Shown here in pieces: positions 1-9,675 of a stretch of DNA of 64,000 nucleotides. The notes beneath the pieces were generated by a model, which saw only the letters and a list, made by a program, of their open reading frames with translations, was not told where the DNA came from and searched no databases. Origin of the DNA: an uncultured Sphingobacteriaceae bacterium (lineage in GTDB: Bacteria; Bacteroidota; Bacteroidia; Sphingobacteriales; Sphingobacteriaceae); the NCBI GenBank assembly GCA_946480915.1, contig CAMLLO010000023.1, positions 1 to 64,000 of the forward strand, given 5' to 3'. Position 1 is the first letter of the stretch; every line of letters starts with the position of its first letter. Position numbers and translations under genes: made by a program.

Positions 1-609
1 AAAGCATTTTTAGGTTCAAAACGCGAAGTCTTTTTGACTGGCGAAGCCTTCTTTGAAGTTCATAAAGATTCTAAACAACCCTTCTTGGTTCATACCGAAG
101 AAATGGTTACCCAGGTAGTAGGCACAAGTTTTACCATTAAAGCCTATAAAGAAGCTGAAGATTTTAATGTACAGGTAAACACTGGTAAAGTGTATGTGTA
201 TGCTGATCCGAGAAAGGTTGATCAAAATAATGCGGCGAAAATAAAGCCGGTTATTCTGACGCCGAACGAGCAGGTTACCTATCATAGAATGATTTCAGGT
301 CTTACGAAAGATACTTTAGACAAACCAGCTGCGCTTAGTAAGTCGGTTACAAAACATTTGTTCAATTTCAAAGGCACTCCGGTGACTAATGTGCTTCAGG
401 TGCTGACAAAGGCATATAAAGTAAATATTGTTTATGATGAAGCTGCATTTTCAACCTGTAAACTTACTGCCAAGCTTGATGATGAACCTTTATATGAGAA
501 GCTCAACATTATCTGTAAAGCAATCGATGCTAACTTTTCAATTGTTAACGGGCAGCCTGTTATTGATGGCAAAGGCTGTGGTGCCGAAAAAGAAAACTTA
601 AGCGAATAA
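1..609 (+). CDS. FecR-family anti-sigma factor, 5' end outside window
   Basis: The reading frame is open from base 1, so the N-terminal cytoplasmic anti-sigma part and membrane segment lie upstream of the window. What remains is the periplasmic FecR domain (VFLTGEAFFEV, then VVGTSF) followed by a C-terminal DUF4974-type module (LFNFKGTPVTNVLQVL onward). In this family the protein holds an ECF sigma factor until the STN domain of a partner TonB-dependent receptor signals substrate. The gene directly downstream is a SusC receptor carrying an STN domain, the expected partner. Family assignment is firm; the partner sigma factor is presumably just upstream and is inferred. Confidence 0.93.
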   Translation, partial: KAFLGSKREVFLTGEAFFEVHKDSKQPFLVHTEEMVTQVVGTSFTIKAYKEAEDFNVQVNTGKVYVYADPRKVDQNNAAKIKPVILTPNEQVTYHRMISGLTKDTLDKPAALSKSVTKHLFNFKGTPVTNVLQVLTKAYKVNIVYDEAAFSTCKLTAKLDDEPLYEKLNIICKAIDANFSIVNGQPVIDGKGCGAEKENLSE

Positions 610-758
610 AAATATGTGACAAATAAAAAAACATCAGAAAAAATAACCGGCTATGGTCGAGCATAACCGGTTAAAATAGCCCCAACGTTCTGTACCGTTC
701 AACCAAAAAGGTTGAGATGGGAATTTGATTCAGTTAACTAATTAACCAAACCTAAATT

Positions 759-3700
759 ATGAAAAAAAAGCGTTTACTCTTGTCAATTATGAGAATATCT
801 GTTGTACACCTAGCATTAATTTTAAGCCTGATCGGCAACGTCATTGCGAGTGATGGGATAGCACAGGAATTTTTAAGCAAAAAAATATCACTGAAAGAGA
901 CCGATGTTAAATTAGAAAGTATTCTCCATTCCCTTGAACAAAAAGGAGGGTTTAATTTTGTTTATAAAACAGATCTTGCCGCTTCCGATAAAGTAATATC
1001 AGTAGATTATACTAATCAATCTATCGAGTCGGTGCTTTCGAACGTACTCCGTACATTTAACTTGAGTTACGAAGTTTCGAACAACTATGTAATCATTAAG
1101 CCTTCGGGAACTGATAAAGTTAAACCAGCGACTGAACTAGCCGATATCGTGATAACGGGTTTAGTGCTAGACTCCCAGGGAATTCCGTTGCCGGGTGTAA
1201 GTGTTCGGTTGAAAAATTCCACCACCGGCACCTCTACAAATAACCAGGGCAGGTATTCCATTAATGTACCCAATTCTGCCTCTGTTTTAGTGTTTAGTTT
1301 TATTGGTTTTCTAGAACAGGAAAAGTTGGTCGGCGATCAGCGCATAATAGATGTTACATTAAGCGAGCAAGCAAACACCTTAACAGAAGTTATAGTTGTT
1401 GGTTACGGTACACAAAAGAAAAGTGATCTTACCGGAGCTATTTCACAGGTTAAAGTATCTGATATAAATACCACGGTAACTCCCAATATCACAGAAGCAT
1501 TACAAGGTAGAGCTGCAGGTGTAGCCATCAGCACCAATACCTCGCCTGGCAGCCGGCCAAGTATCAGAATCAGGGGGTCAAACTCAATATCAGCAAATAA
1601 TGAACCTCTGTTGGTAGTAGATGGCTTTCCTCTTGAGAACGGAAATTTAAATGATTTTAATTCTGACGATGTTGCCTCTGTCGAGATCTTAAAAGACGCC
1701 TCTGCTACGGCTATTTATGGTTCACGGGGGGCCAATGGTGTTATCCTGTTAACTACAAAGAGGGGTGTTGCTGGAAACAATAAAGTAAATTTTTCGGGCT
1801 CGTATGGTGTTCAGCAACCTTCAAGATTGGTTAAATTAGTAGATGGCCATCAGTTTGTCGACTATATTAATGCAGCTTACCTGAATACAACCGGTCGTCA
1901 GGTTTATTTCAATCCCGATCCGGCAAAATATGTAGAACCCGCAACATACGATGCAGATTGGCAAGGCGCACTTTTTAGGGATTCCGCTCCATTGCAGAAC
2001 TATAATCTGAGTTTTAGCGGAGGCAATCAAAAGACCAAATACTTATTATCCGCCGGTACTTTTGCGCAGGACGGTATACTGAAAAATTCTTCGTTTGACA
2101 GATATACCTTAAGAACCAATTTGGATCATAGCGTAAATAAATGGTTTACTGTGGGTACTCATCTGCAATTAAATCATTCGGTGAAGAATTACAATAATCC
2201 AAACTTAATTGATGTTTTCCGTTATGGATGGCCTACAATGTCGGTAACAAATCCTGATGGCAGCTATTATCTGGCGGCAAACGACAGCAAGCTATCGACA
2301 TATGTTGAAGGAAGATGGAACCCGGTGTCGGATGCCGGACAGGTTACTGACGAAACAGCATCAAACAGAACTTTTGGCGACCTGTATGCCGAGCTGAAAT
2401 TTGCTAAGCATTTTACTCTTCACAGTAATTTTGGTGCCGACATATACTCCGGTAACGAATATTATTATGCACCATCAACAGCTACAGTGGCATTCAGTAA
2501 AAAAGGAATTGGCAAGAAAAACTTCCAAAACGAAAAGCAATATATAACAGAACATATACTAACCTACGATAATACCTTCCAGCAAAAACACCATCTTACA
2601 GCTACAGCCGTATATTCTTACCAAACCCATACTACCGATACCCTTTCAATGAGCGGATCTGGCTTTCCAGCTGATATTACCGGTTATAATGATGTGTCAT
2701 TAGCCTCGATAATAGATGTACCAAGATCTGTTAAATTTAATAACCGCCTGATGTCGTATACCGGAAGAGCATCGTATGGTTTTGACAACAGGTATTTAGT
2801 AACCCTTACCGGCAGGGTTGATGGTTCGACCAGGTTTGGTGCAAATAATAAATGGGGATTTTTTCCATCCCTGGGCTTAGGCTGGAATGTTAGTAACGAA
2901 AAATTCATGAGCCCTTTAAGTGATGTAATTACCAACTTAAAAGTCAGAGGAAGCTATGGTTATGTCGGAAACCAATCGATAGGTAATTATAAATCCTTGT
3001 CTCTATCATCAGCTACCTATTATATCCATAATAACAACGACCTCCTGCTCGGTTTAATTGAAGGGCTTGGAAACCCTGATTTGAAGTGGGAGAAAACCCG
3101 TACAGTTGATGCTGGAATCGATTTAAACCTGTTTAACCGCTTGGATCTGAACGTTGATTATTATCAGAAAAACACAACTGATTTATTGTTTCAGGTTCCT
3201 ATACCTACCACATCGGGTTTTAGAAGTGTAGTTAAAAACATCGGCGAAGTACAGAACAAAGGTTTTGAATTTACGCTCAATTTAAAAGCTATTGATAGCA
3301 AGAATTTCAAATGGAATATTGGTGGAAATCTTACCAAGAACAATAACGAAATTTTGTCTTTGTACAACAATGTAAATAAGGTATTATTAGGTGATGATCA
3401 GGGTGTTGCCAGGTATCTGGTTGTTGGCGATCCGCTTAATAGTGTATATACCCGTATCTCTGCCGGAATTATCAGAACCGCAGAAGAACTAGCGGCCGCC
3501 AAAGCAGAACAGCCTAAAAATACTCAGCTTTATCTTGGCTCCGAAAAATATGTCGACGTAAATGGTGATGGTGCCATCTCATCTGCAGATTATCAAAAAA
3601 TCGGCACATCTGATCCTAAATTTTATTATGGTTTAAATACCTCCTTCACATTCAAACGCTTTGCTTTGGATGTTTATGGACAGGGCGCTTCGGGAATAGC

Positions 3701-4079
3701 GACGCTATCTACCGGCTACAATCTGATTGGCGATTATCAAATTCAGGGACGTAATTACATTCCCTCTCAATATGCTTACGAAAGAATGTGGAGTCCGACC
3801 AATCCAAACGGAACATTTCCGCGGGCAGGTGCCAAAGAAGTCTATTTCTCTGACAGATCGAACGGCAATCGCGAGTATTTCGTGATCAAGAATATCAGGT
3901 TAGGATATGACATCAATCCTGCGATCCTTAAAAGGTTCTTAATAGACAATGTTAACGTATATGTTAACGCTCAGAATTATGTTACTTTTTCAAATTCAAA
4001 AGGATACAATCCCGAAAATGGAGACGTTTCAAGTCCCTATGTAAAAACATTGTTGTTTGGTTTAAACCTAAATTTTTAA
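759..4079 (+). CDS. SusC/RagA-family TonB-dependent receptor with STN domain
   Basis: Outer-membrane importer of 1106 residues. A signal peptide (residues 1 to about 31) is followed by a secretin/TonB short N-terminal (STN) domain at about 43-112, a carboxypeptidase-regulatory-like domain at about 131-203 (GLVLDSQGIPLPGVSV), the SusC hallmark EVIVVGYGTQKKSDLTG from residue 210, the plug to about 330 and a beta-barrel ending in a terminal Phe. The STN domain marks it as a transducing receptor that signals to a FecR protein, which is encoded immediately upstream. The SusD partner starts 11 bp downstream, so the two are co-transcribed. The substrate cannot be read from sequence; the neighbouring enolase-superfamily and propeller genes suggest a sugar or sugar-acid ligand. 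Confidence 0.96.
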   Translation: MKKKRLLLSIMRISVVHLALILSLIGNVIASDGIAQEFLSKKISLKETDVKLESILHSLEQKGGFNFVYKTDLAASDKVISVDYTNQSIESVLSNVLRTFNLSYEVSNNYVIIKPSGTDKVKPATELADIVITGLVLDSQGIPLPGVSVRLKNSTTGTSTNNQGRYSINVPNSASVLVFSFIGFLEQEKLVGDQRIIDVTLSEQANTLTEVIVVGYGTQKKSDLTGAISQVKVSDINTTVTPNITEALQGRAAGVAISTNTSPGSRPSIRIRGSNSISANNEPLLVVDGFPLENGNLNDFNSDDVASVEILKDASATAIYGSRGANGVILLTTKRGVAGNNKVNFSGSYGVQQPSRLVKLVDGHQFVDYINAAYLNTTGRQVYFNPDPAKYVEPATYDADWQGALFRDSAPLQNYNLSFSGGNQKTKYLLSAGTFAQDGILKNSSFDRYTLRTNLDHSVNKWFTVGTHLQLNHSVKNYNNPNLIDVFRYGWPTMSVTNPDGSYYLAANDSKLSTYVEGRWNPVSDAGQVTDETASNRTFGDLYAELKFAKHFTLHSNFGADIYSGNEYYYAPSTATVAFSKKGIGKKNFQNEKQYITEHILTYDNTFQQKHHLTATAVYSYQTHTTDTLSMSGSGFPADITGYNDVSLASIIDVPRSVKFNNRLMSYTGRASYGFDNRYLVTLTGRVDGSTRFGANNKWGFFPSLGLGWNVSNEKFMSPLSDVITNLKVRGSYGYVGNQSIGNYKSLSLSSATYYIHNNNDLLLGLIEGLGNPDLKWEKTRTVDAGIDLNLFNRLDLNVDYYQKNTTDLLFQVPIPTTSGFRSVVKNIGEVQNKGFEFTLNLKAIDSKNFKWNIGGNLTKNNNEILSLYNNVNKVLLGDDQGVARYLVVGDPLNSVYTRISAGIIRTAEELAAAKAEQPKNTQLYLGSEKYVDVNGDGAISSADYQKIGTSDPKFYYGLNTSFTFKRFALDVYGQGASGIATLSTGYNLIGDYQIQGRNYIPSQYAYERMWSPTNPNGTFPRAGAKEVYFSDRSNGNREYFVIKNIRLGYDINPAILKRFLIDNVNVYVNAQNYVTFSNSKGYNPENGDVSSPYVKTLLFGLNLNF

Positions 4080-4090
4080 TCGATAAGATC

Positions 4091-5665
4091 ATGAAAAACA
4101 CAATATATAGTATGTTATTAGCAACAGTATTACTAGGAACAAGCTGTGCTAAACTTGACGAAGAGGTTTATAGTAATATTGCTTCTAAAGATTATTACCG
4201 GAATGGAGATGACCTAAAAGTTGCCTTGAACGCGGCATATAAATTATATCAAACTGCTTATGGTGGCGGCGATGTGTATAATTATTTTATGATCATTGAG
4301 GTCGCCTCTGAAACCGGCGCACCTACCCGGACAAAAAATAACCCTCATTTATATAATTCCTGGGCCTATGCAAATGACGCGGATAATACCATTAACAGGT
4401 GGGCTTCATCCTATCAGATCATCAACCAGATAAACGCGATTTTAGATAACGGCGCAAGCGTAAGCATGGACACCAAAGCAAAAGAGCAGGTTTTCGGCCA
4501 GGCGCGTTTTTTACGAGGCTTAACTTATTTTCATCTACTTAGGTTATACGGCGGTGTTCCAATTCCTTCAGGTTCAACAAAATCACCGGAAGGGTTGGAG
4601 ATACCACGTAAAACTGCTGATGAGGTCTATGATTACCTGATCGAAGATCTGAAGTATGCAGATGAAAAGCTCTATAAGAAATCTGAATTGCCAGCCGGCG
4701 ACAAATGGATGGCTACTAAGGGAGCTGCTGAGGCTTTACTAGGAAAAGTATACCTGTATCGCGGAAGCATGACTGATGATGCTGCAAAAAAGACAGCCTA
4801 CTTTACAGAAAGTAAAAAGTATTCGGGTCTGGTGATTTCATCTCTTGAATATGGTTTAGAAACAAATGTTAAAGATTTATGGATGTGGTGGAATACCAAT
4901 AATAAACAAGGGAAGGAATCCATTTTCGAAATAGAGTTCGGATATAAAGGTTCTGGAAACTCATCCAGGTTACACACCGACGGTGGTTTGAATATTACCG
5001 ACAAAAACCTGGGCTCCTATATGTTTTATCGGTACGGGCCATCGTTTAAAACCTACGATTCGTTTTCTAACACGGATAAACGCAAGGAGGCAACTTTCTT
5101 AACCTCTATATTGCTTTCAACAAACAAAACAATTACCTGGTTAGAATCGGATAAAGGAAGTCATCCGGGAACGCTCGGCTGGACCAGCGCAACGCCAGGC
5201 AACCTTAAATATTACGACAGGTCTGCGCTGTCTGCATCTACAGAAAGCCCCGCAACAAACTTTTATGTAATACGCTACGCAGAGGTTTTGTTAAACTATG
5301 CCGAAGCTGAGAATGAATTACACGGGCCAACATTAGATGCTTACTCCAAAATTAACTTAGTTCGTAACAGAGCGAATATCGGAGATCTGCCCTTAACTTC
5401 TGATGTCCGGGTTTTCGCTGACGCGATCTATCAGGAAAGAGTTTGGGAGTTTGTAGGAGAAGGCCAGCTCTATTATGATGCTTTAAGGACCGGCAGACTT
5501 GGCTCGCTCGTTAAAGCCGAAGTGGATGAAGGGACGGCTATTGGTTTGTGGCTATATTCCAAGCTGCTCTTCAAACCGAAGAAATCCTTTTTGTGGAAAA
5601 TACCAACCTTTGATCTGAATTCTAATTCGGCCCTGGTCCAGAACCCCGACAATACCAGCGAGTAA
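4091..5665 (+). CDS. RagB/SusD-family nutrient-binding outer-membrane lipoprotein
   Basis: Surface lipoprotein of 524 residues that caps the SusC channel and binds the substrate. The signal peptide ends in the lipobox LLGTSC with Cys19 as lipidation site. The body shows typical SusD features: the QARFLRGLTYFHLLRLYGGVP segment in a TPR-like helix, and late in the protein RYAEVLLNYAEAENEL and the QERVWEFVGEGQLYYDALR signature. It follows susC by 11 bp and is closed by a clear intrinsic terminator at 5679-5700. Length is normal for the family. Confidence 0.96.
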   Translation: MKNTIYSMLLATVLLGTSCAKLDEEVYSNIASKDYYRNGDDLKVALNAAYKLYQTAYGGGDVYNYFMIIEVASETGAPTRTKNNPHLYNSWAYANDADNTINRWASSYQIINQINAILDNGASVSMDTKAKEQVFGQARFLRGLTYFHLLRLYGGVPIPSGSTKSPEGLEIPRKTADEVYDYLIEDLKYADEKLYKKSELPAGDKWMATKGAAEALLGKVYLYRGSMTDDAAKKTAYFTESKKYSGLVISSLEYGLETNVKDLWMWWNTNNKQGKESIFEIEFGYKGSGNSSRLHTDGGLNITDKNLGSYMFYRYGPSFKTYDSFSNTDKRKEATFLTSILLSTNKTITWLESDKGSHPGTLGWTSATPGNLKYYDRSALSASTESPATNFYVIRYAEVLLNYAEAENELHGPTLDAYSKINLVRNRANIGDLPLTSDVRVFADAIYQERVWEFVGEGQLYYDALRTGRLGSLVKAEVDEGTAIGLWLYSKLLFKPKKSFLWKIPTFDLNSNSALVQNPDNTSE

Positions 5666-5678
5666 ATACCTTTTTATA

Positions 5679-5712
5679 AGCGGGATTATTTGATCCCGCT
5701 TTATTTTTTATA
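5679..5712 (+). terminator. Intrinsic terminator after susCD
   Basis: A perfect 8-bp stem, AGCGGGAT (5679-5686) with ATCCCGCT (5693-5700), encloses a 6-nt loop and is followed by TTATTTTTTA. It lies 14 bp after the SusD stop. It separates the transport genes from the enzyme genes and makes any start codon for the next gene inside this hairpin unlikely. Confidence 0.85.
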
Positions 5713-5743
5713 TTCACCGCCATTCTCAAAACAACAATCATTA

Positions 5744-6835
5744 ATGAATAGTTCGTCTTTAAAAATACAGACTTATAAATTGTATAAGGCTAAAGCAAAA
5801 CTTAAAAAACCCATCGCAGATGCCACCCATACCTTAAGTGAAATATCATTCCTTGTATTACGTCTTCAGCTCGAAAACGGAGTAGTCGGAGAATCATACC
5901 TGCTTTCCTTTCAGTATTCGCCACAAGCTATACAGGGTGCCTTGCGGGATTTGCTTCCAGTGGTAAAAGGATATTATGTAAATGAAACAGGCAAGGTTTA
6001 TGAAAAGATAAACGGCCTTTCGGAATATTTTGGAAATGAAGGCATCAACCGATGGGCCCAGGCGGCTATTAATGTTGCCATGTGGGATGCATGGGGAAAA
6101 TGTCTCAATCAGCCTGTTGGAAAACTATTAGGTACCTGCAGCGACAAATGTGCAATTTATGGAAGCGGAGGATGGTTGTCTTACACCATTGATGAGTTGG
6201 TTGAAGAAGTTTCTGATTATGTGGCGAGAGGATTTAAGGCAGTAAAGATTAAAGTAGGCTCACCCAAATGGCAAACAGATTACGAACGCTTGAACATTGT
6301 GCGTGATGCAGTTGGTAACGACGTCAATATAATGATGGATGCCAACCAGGGTATGGAGTTACCTGCTGCAATTCAGCTTGCACGTGCAGCAACGCAACTA
6401 AATATTTATTGGTTTGAAGAACCCATAAACCATCAAAACTTCGACGGCTACCAGGTACTAAAAAATCAAACTGGTATTTCTCTGGCAATGGGCGAAAGAG
6501 AATACGATACCTTAGCGCTTGTACAATTACTTCAGCGTAAAGCGATAGATATCTGGCAACCCGATTTATTACGGATAGGCGGTGTTGAAGCCTGGCGACA
6601 GAGCGCGGCCCTTGCTCATAGCTATCATATCCCTGTTTTACCACATTATTATAAAGATTATGATGTTCCCTTGGTCTGTTCAATTCCGAATGGCAAGGGA
6701 GTGGAATCATTCGACTGGATTGATCCGCTGATCGATAATCCTATGGTGGTAAAAGACGGCTTTGCTATTCCGCATGAAGCAGCAGGCTGGGGTTTTAATT
6801 TCAGAGACGAAGTTTTAACTGAGATTAAGTTATAG
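5744..6835 (+). CDS. Enolase-superfamily enzyme, mandelate racemase subgroup
   Basis: A 363-residue enzyme that should abstract the alpha-proton of a carboxylate substrate, leading to dehydration or racemisation of a sugar acid or similar compound. All expected catalytic residues are visible: Lys168-x-Lys170 (VKIKVG), metal ligands Asp199 (MMDANQG), Glu225 (FEEP) and Glu251 (MGERE), and the Asp274 (WQPD) / His301 (LPHYY) dyad. Each is offset by exactly four from the published numbering of Pseudomonas mandelate racemase (164/166, 195, 221, 247, 270, 297). The ATG at 5744 is chosen because the longer in-frame TTG at 5690 lies inside the terminator. Substrate unknown; location beside susCD suggests catabolism of the imported ligand. 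Confidence 0.9.
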   Translation: MNSSSLKIQTYKLYKAKAKLKKPIADATHTLSEISFLVLRLQLENGVVGESYLLSFQYSPQAIQGALRDLLPVVKGYYVNETGKVYEKINGLSEYFGNEGINRWAQAAINVAMWDAWGKCLNQPVGKLLGTCSDKCAIYGSGGWLSYTIDELVEEVSDYVARGFKAVKIKVGSPKWQTDYERLNIVRDAVGNDVNIMMDANQGMELPAAIQLARAATQLNIYWFEEPINHQNFDGYQVLKNQTGISLAMGEREYDTLALVQLLQRKAIDIWQPDLLRIGGVEAWRQSAALAHSYHIPVLPHYYKDYDVPLVCSIPNGKGVESFDWIDPLIDNPMVVKDGFAIPHEAAGWGFNFRDEVLTEIKL

Positions 6836-6852
6836 TTTTTAGCAATGCCTTT

Positions 6853-8511
6853 ATGAAAGATTATCTCAAATATATCTTTATCCTGTCCCTGATGCTGTTC
6901 TTTCGTGAAGGATTTGCCGTAACTCCTGTTCCGCTTGAAATCCTGAGCAAAGGATATAAAAGATATGAAACAGCCAAATTCAATGCTGTTTTTAGTAACA
7001 GCAAGCATAGTATTGTCAGGATTTCTCCGGAATTGAATGGTTTAAGTGGAGTTAAGCTTCGCTATAATAGCCCCGTACTGGCAGACGGCGAACTGAAATT
7101 TAGATTAAAACAGAATACCAAAATTCTTATAGGTGTATTTAGGGATTCCTTGAATGATAAAAGTTCAACTTATTTATCATCAATAAACTTGCACGATGGG
7201 AAAGTCAACAGCCATCCAGTTCTCAAAAATGCTCTAACAATAAGCGGATTCCCATCAACAGATGTATATGGGGTTGACTTTCAAAAAGGCGTTCATCAAA
7301 TTAATTGGAAAAACACCTTATTCGTCTTATTAGGTGCAGTAAATATTTCACATTCCTTTTCAGAGACAGACGCTGGTTTACCCGACGGCCGGTTATGGGA
7401 TCCATTTATAGTAGAAGGATTTTCCAACGAAAAACCTTTATTTGAGATAATCGGCGGACCCGAAAAACCTGTGATCTGCCAGGGAATGCCCGGAACAGAG
7501 GGCATATTGGGAGGGTTCGAAGGTGGTGCCTGTGTTAAAATAGGAGATACGTATCATATGTTTCCTACAGAGAGGGCCGGACAGGAAGGGATTGAGATGT
7601 ACTTTGACAGGGTAAAAACCAGGATCGGACATTGGACAAGTAAAAATGCCATCAACTGGACACGTCAGTCGACCATTTATCAGGCAAGCGGAAATTACGC
7701 TATAACGCCCGAAGACAATCCTTTAAATGACAGGAGGGGTGCGATCTGGTCGTATATGCCGGTATTTAGTAAGGAATCGAACCGCTGGTATGGATATTAT
7801 TTGGCCTACACCGTCGATAAAAATATTTCTCCAAATCACTCATTTGGAAGAATTTGGCGCACAGAATCGGTGAAAGAAGGTTATGAAGGAATTGGAGGCC
7901 CGTACAAAGATTGTGGAATTATTATGGAACCGGGAATGGATACACAATTGTGGGAAGGCAGGCAGGGAGTAGATTCCTTTTTCCCCTATAAGGTTGGGAA
8001 TGAATGGCTCGCATTTTATGGTGGTGCATACCCATATAAAAACAAACAAGATTATCCTGATAAATTAGGGAAAGGCTGGTTTGTAGGACTAGCTAAATCC
8101 AAAACAATGGAAGGTCCCTGGACGCGTTTAGACACTATTATTAATCCTATTCGGTCCATCCATCCATGGTTCATCGAAAATCCTATAGTTTATAGCTTAC
8201 CAAACGGACTGTTCATCACCATATTTGATGGTGGCCCCGAAGGTTGGGGGCATCATTTACCAAACATGATTGGATATTCGCTTTCGAAAGATGGTTATAA
8301 ATGGTCGGAAGCCCATTATTTACCCATAGAAACAAAAGTAAATAAGTGGTGGAATATTATGCGTACACCGCTTTGCCTTATTCCCGAAGGAAACGATACC
8401 TATACGGTGATGTATGCAGCGATAACTTCAGAGAGATTTCATCCCATGGGAATGGTGAAGCTAAAGCTCAATAGAAGTGTTTTGGATACGAAGAAGGATG
8501 ATTTAAGGTGA
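6853..8511 (+). CDS. Secreted beta-propeller protein, glycoside hydrolase-like
   Basis: A 552-residue protein with a signal peptide (cleavage near residue 22, after FREGFA). From about residue 215 it shows repeated blade-like segments with aromatic and acidic residues (GACVKIGDTYHMFPTE, IWSYMPVFSKESNRWYGYY, DSFFPYKVGNEWLAFYGG, FIENPIVYSLPNGLF, MRTPLCLIPEGNDTYTVMY) and Ser-Lys-Asp/Asn-Gly turns typical of five-bladed propellers of the GH43/GH32 type. The first 200 residues look like a separate beta domain. It starts 17 bp after the enolase-superfamily gene, so both are probably one operon. I cannot place it in a named GH family, and catalytic carboxylates are not assigned. Confidence 0.6.
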   Translation: MKDYLKYIFILSLMLFFREGFAVTPVPLEILSKGYKRYETAKFNAVFSNSKHSIVRISPELNGLSGVKLRYNSPVLADGELKFRLKQNTKILIGVFRDSLNDKSSTYLSSINLHDGKVNSHPVLKNALTISGFPSTDVYGVDFQKGVHQINWKNTLFVLLGAVNISHSFSETDAGLPDGRLWDPFIVEGFSNEKPLFEIIGGPEKPVICQGMPGTEGILGGFEGGACVKIGDTYHMFPTERAGQEGIEMYFDRVKTRIGHWTSKNAINWTRQSTIYQASGNYAITPEDNPLNDRRGAIWSYMPVFSKESNRWYGYYLAYTVDKNISPNHSFGRIWRTESVKEGYEGIGGPYKDCGIIMEPGMDTQLWEGRQGVDSFFPYKVGNEWLAFYGGAYPYKNKQDYPDKLGKGWFVGLAKSKTMEGPWTRLDTIINPIRSIHPWFIENPIVYSLPNGLFITIFDGGPEGWGHHLPNMIGYSLSKDGYKWSEAHYLPIETKVNKWWNIMRTPLCLIPEGNDTYTVMYAAITSERFHPMGMVKLKLNRSVLDTKKDDLR

Positions 8512-8550
8512 GGATTTATATAGAAATAAATCCCGAAATATCCATCCGAG

Positions 8551-9531
8551 CTAAACTAAAACTGCTTGTTTATTAAACTTCGCCCGGTAATTCAAAGGAG
8601 AGAGGCCTGTTATCTTCTTAAAGACTTCCCTGAACGCTTTATCGTCCGAATATCCTACCTCATTCATCACCTCAAAAATACTTTTCCTGCCTTTTTCCAA
8701 AGTGCTTTTCGCCACTTCCACCTTTACACGCTGTAAATATTCCATCGGTGTATTACCCGTGGCTTTGATAAAACGCCTGTCGAAGTTTCGCCTGCTCGTC
8801 GCTAGTTTTGAGGCCAGATCTTCGAAAGAAATTCGTTCGCTTAAGTTCTCTTCAATATACGTTTGGGCTCTGCTGATCAATTCGTCGCCATGATTCTTCT
8901 GTGTTTGAAAAATTCTAAAAGGCGATTGCGAGTCTCTTTCAATATCAATTTGGAAAATTTTAGAGCAGTATATCGCCGTCTGTCTGTCAAAATATTTTTC
9001 AACCAGGAACAGTATCAGGTTCAGAAAAGAATATGCACCACCGTTGGTATATATTCCCTTTTCAACAGTAAGCAGCTTATCGATATGAAGCTTAATGTTT
9101 GGAAACAGCCGTGTAAAACCGGCTGCCGCATTCCAATGCGTGGAACAGCTCTTTCCGTCCAGTAACCCTGTAGCCGCCAGCAGAAATGCACCTGTACAAA
9201 TACTTGCCAGTTCGGCACCACTTTCATACTGCTCTCTGACCCAAACAATAAGCTCTTTATTATCCTTAAGTATATTGTCATAATCGTGGGCGAGCGAGGG
9301 AATAATCAGCAAATCGGTGTTCTTTATGTCTCTGATATTTACCGGATGAATTGAGAAAAAGCCCGCATCCAATTTCAGGTTTGTTTCAAAACCGGCTATA
9401 CGGATTTCAAACATTGGGTTGTTTCCTATCCTCTGCCAATAGTCATTTGCTCGGGTCAGGATTTCGAATGAACCGGTTATGCTGCTTAGATTAACGTTTC
9501 CCTTTGGGACAACGATCGTTACTTGCTTCAT
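8551..9531 (-). CDS. GlxA-type AraC-family regulator with DJ-1/PfpI domain
   Basis: A 326-residue transcription factor. The first 190 or so residues form a DJ-1/PfpI (class I amidotransferase-like) domain, including the nucleophile-elbow-like segment ASICTGAFLLAATG. The last 100 residues carry two AraC helix-turn-helix units (ISFEDLASKLATSRRNFDRR and GYSDDKAFREVFKKITGLSP). The gene is divergent from the SRPBCC genes with a 144-bp spacer, so it may regulate them. The ligand is unknown. The end converges with the propeller gene across a short AT-rich hairpin. Confidence 0.92.
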   Translation of the reverse strand: MKQVTIVVPKGNVNLSSITGSFEILTRANDYWQRIGNNPMFEIRIAGFETNLKLDAGFFSIHPVNIRDIKNTDLLIIPSLAHDYDNILKDNKELIVWVREQYESGAELASICTGAFLLAATGLLDGKSCSTHWNAAAGFTRLFPNIKLHIDKLLTVEKGIYTNGGAYSFLNLILFLVEKYFDRQTAIYCSKIFQIDIERDSQSPFRIFQTQKNHGDELISRAQTYIEENLSERISFEDLASKLATSRRNFDRRFIKATGNTPMEYLQRVKVEVAKSTLEKGRKSIFEVMNEVGYSDDKAFREVFKKITGLSPLNYRAKFNKQAVLV

Positions 9532-9675
9532 TGTAGATTTTTAGATAAAGATAAATGAATGGTTTGTCCAAATCAACCCTTTAGAATGTCTATTTCACAA
9601 CCTGCTAAACCATAATTAAGACCGTAATTTTACTTTATTCAATTTGAAAATTTGATCTTATAAAATAAAAAGAAA

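Noticed and set aside
645..674. AACCGG/CCGGTT pairing between the FecR and susC genes
   Set aside because: Only six pairs over a long loop and no T tract; a real attenuator is not supported.
5690..5743. Longer N-terminus for the enolase-superfamily enzyme from TTG 5690
   Set aside because: The codons lie within the terminator hairpin and add residues with no family counterpart.
8512..8533. Hairpin GGATTTAT/ATAAATCC between converging genes
   Set aside because: Perfect but AT-rich 8-bp stem with no T tract; too weak to call a terminator.
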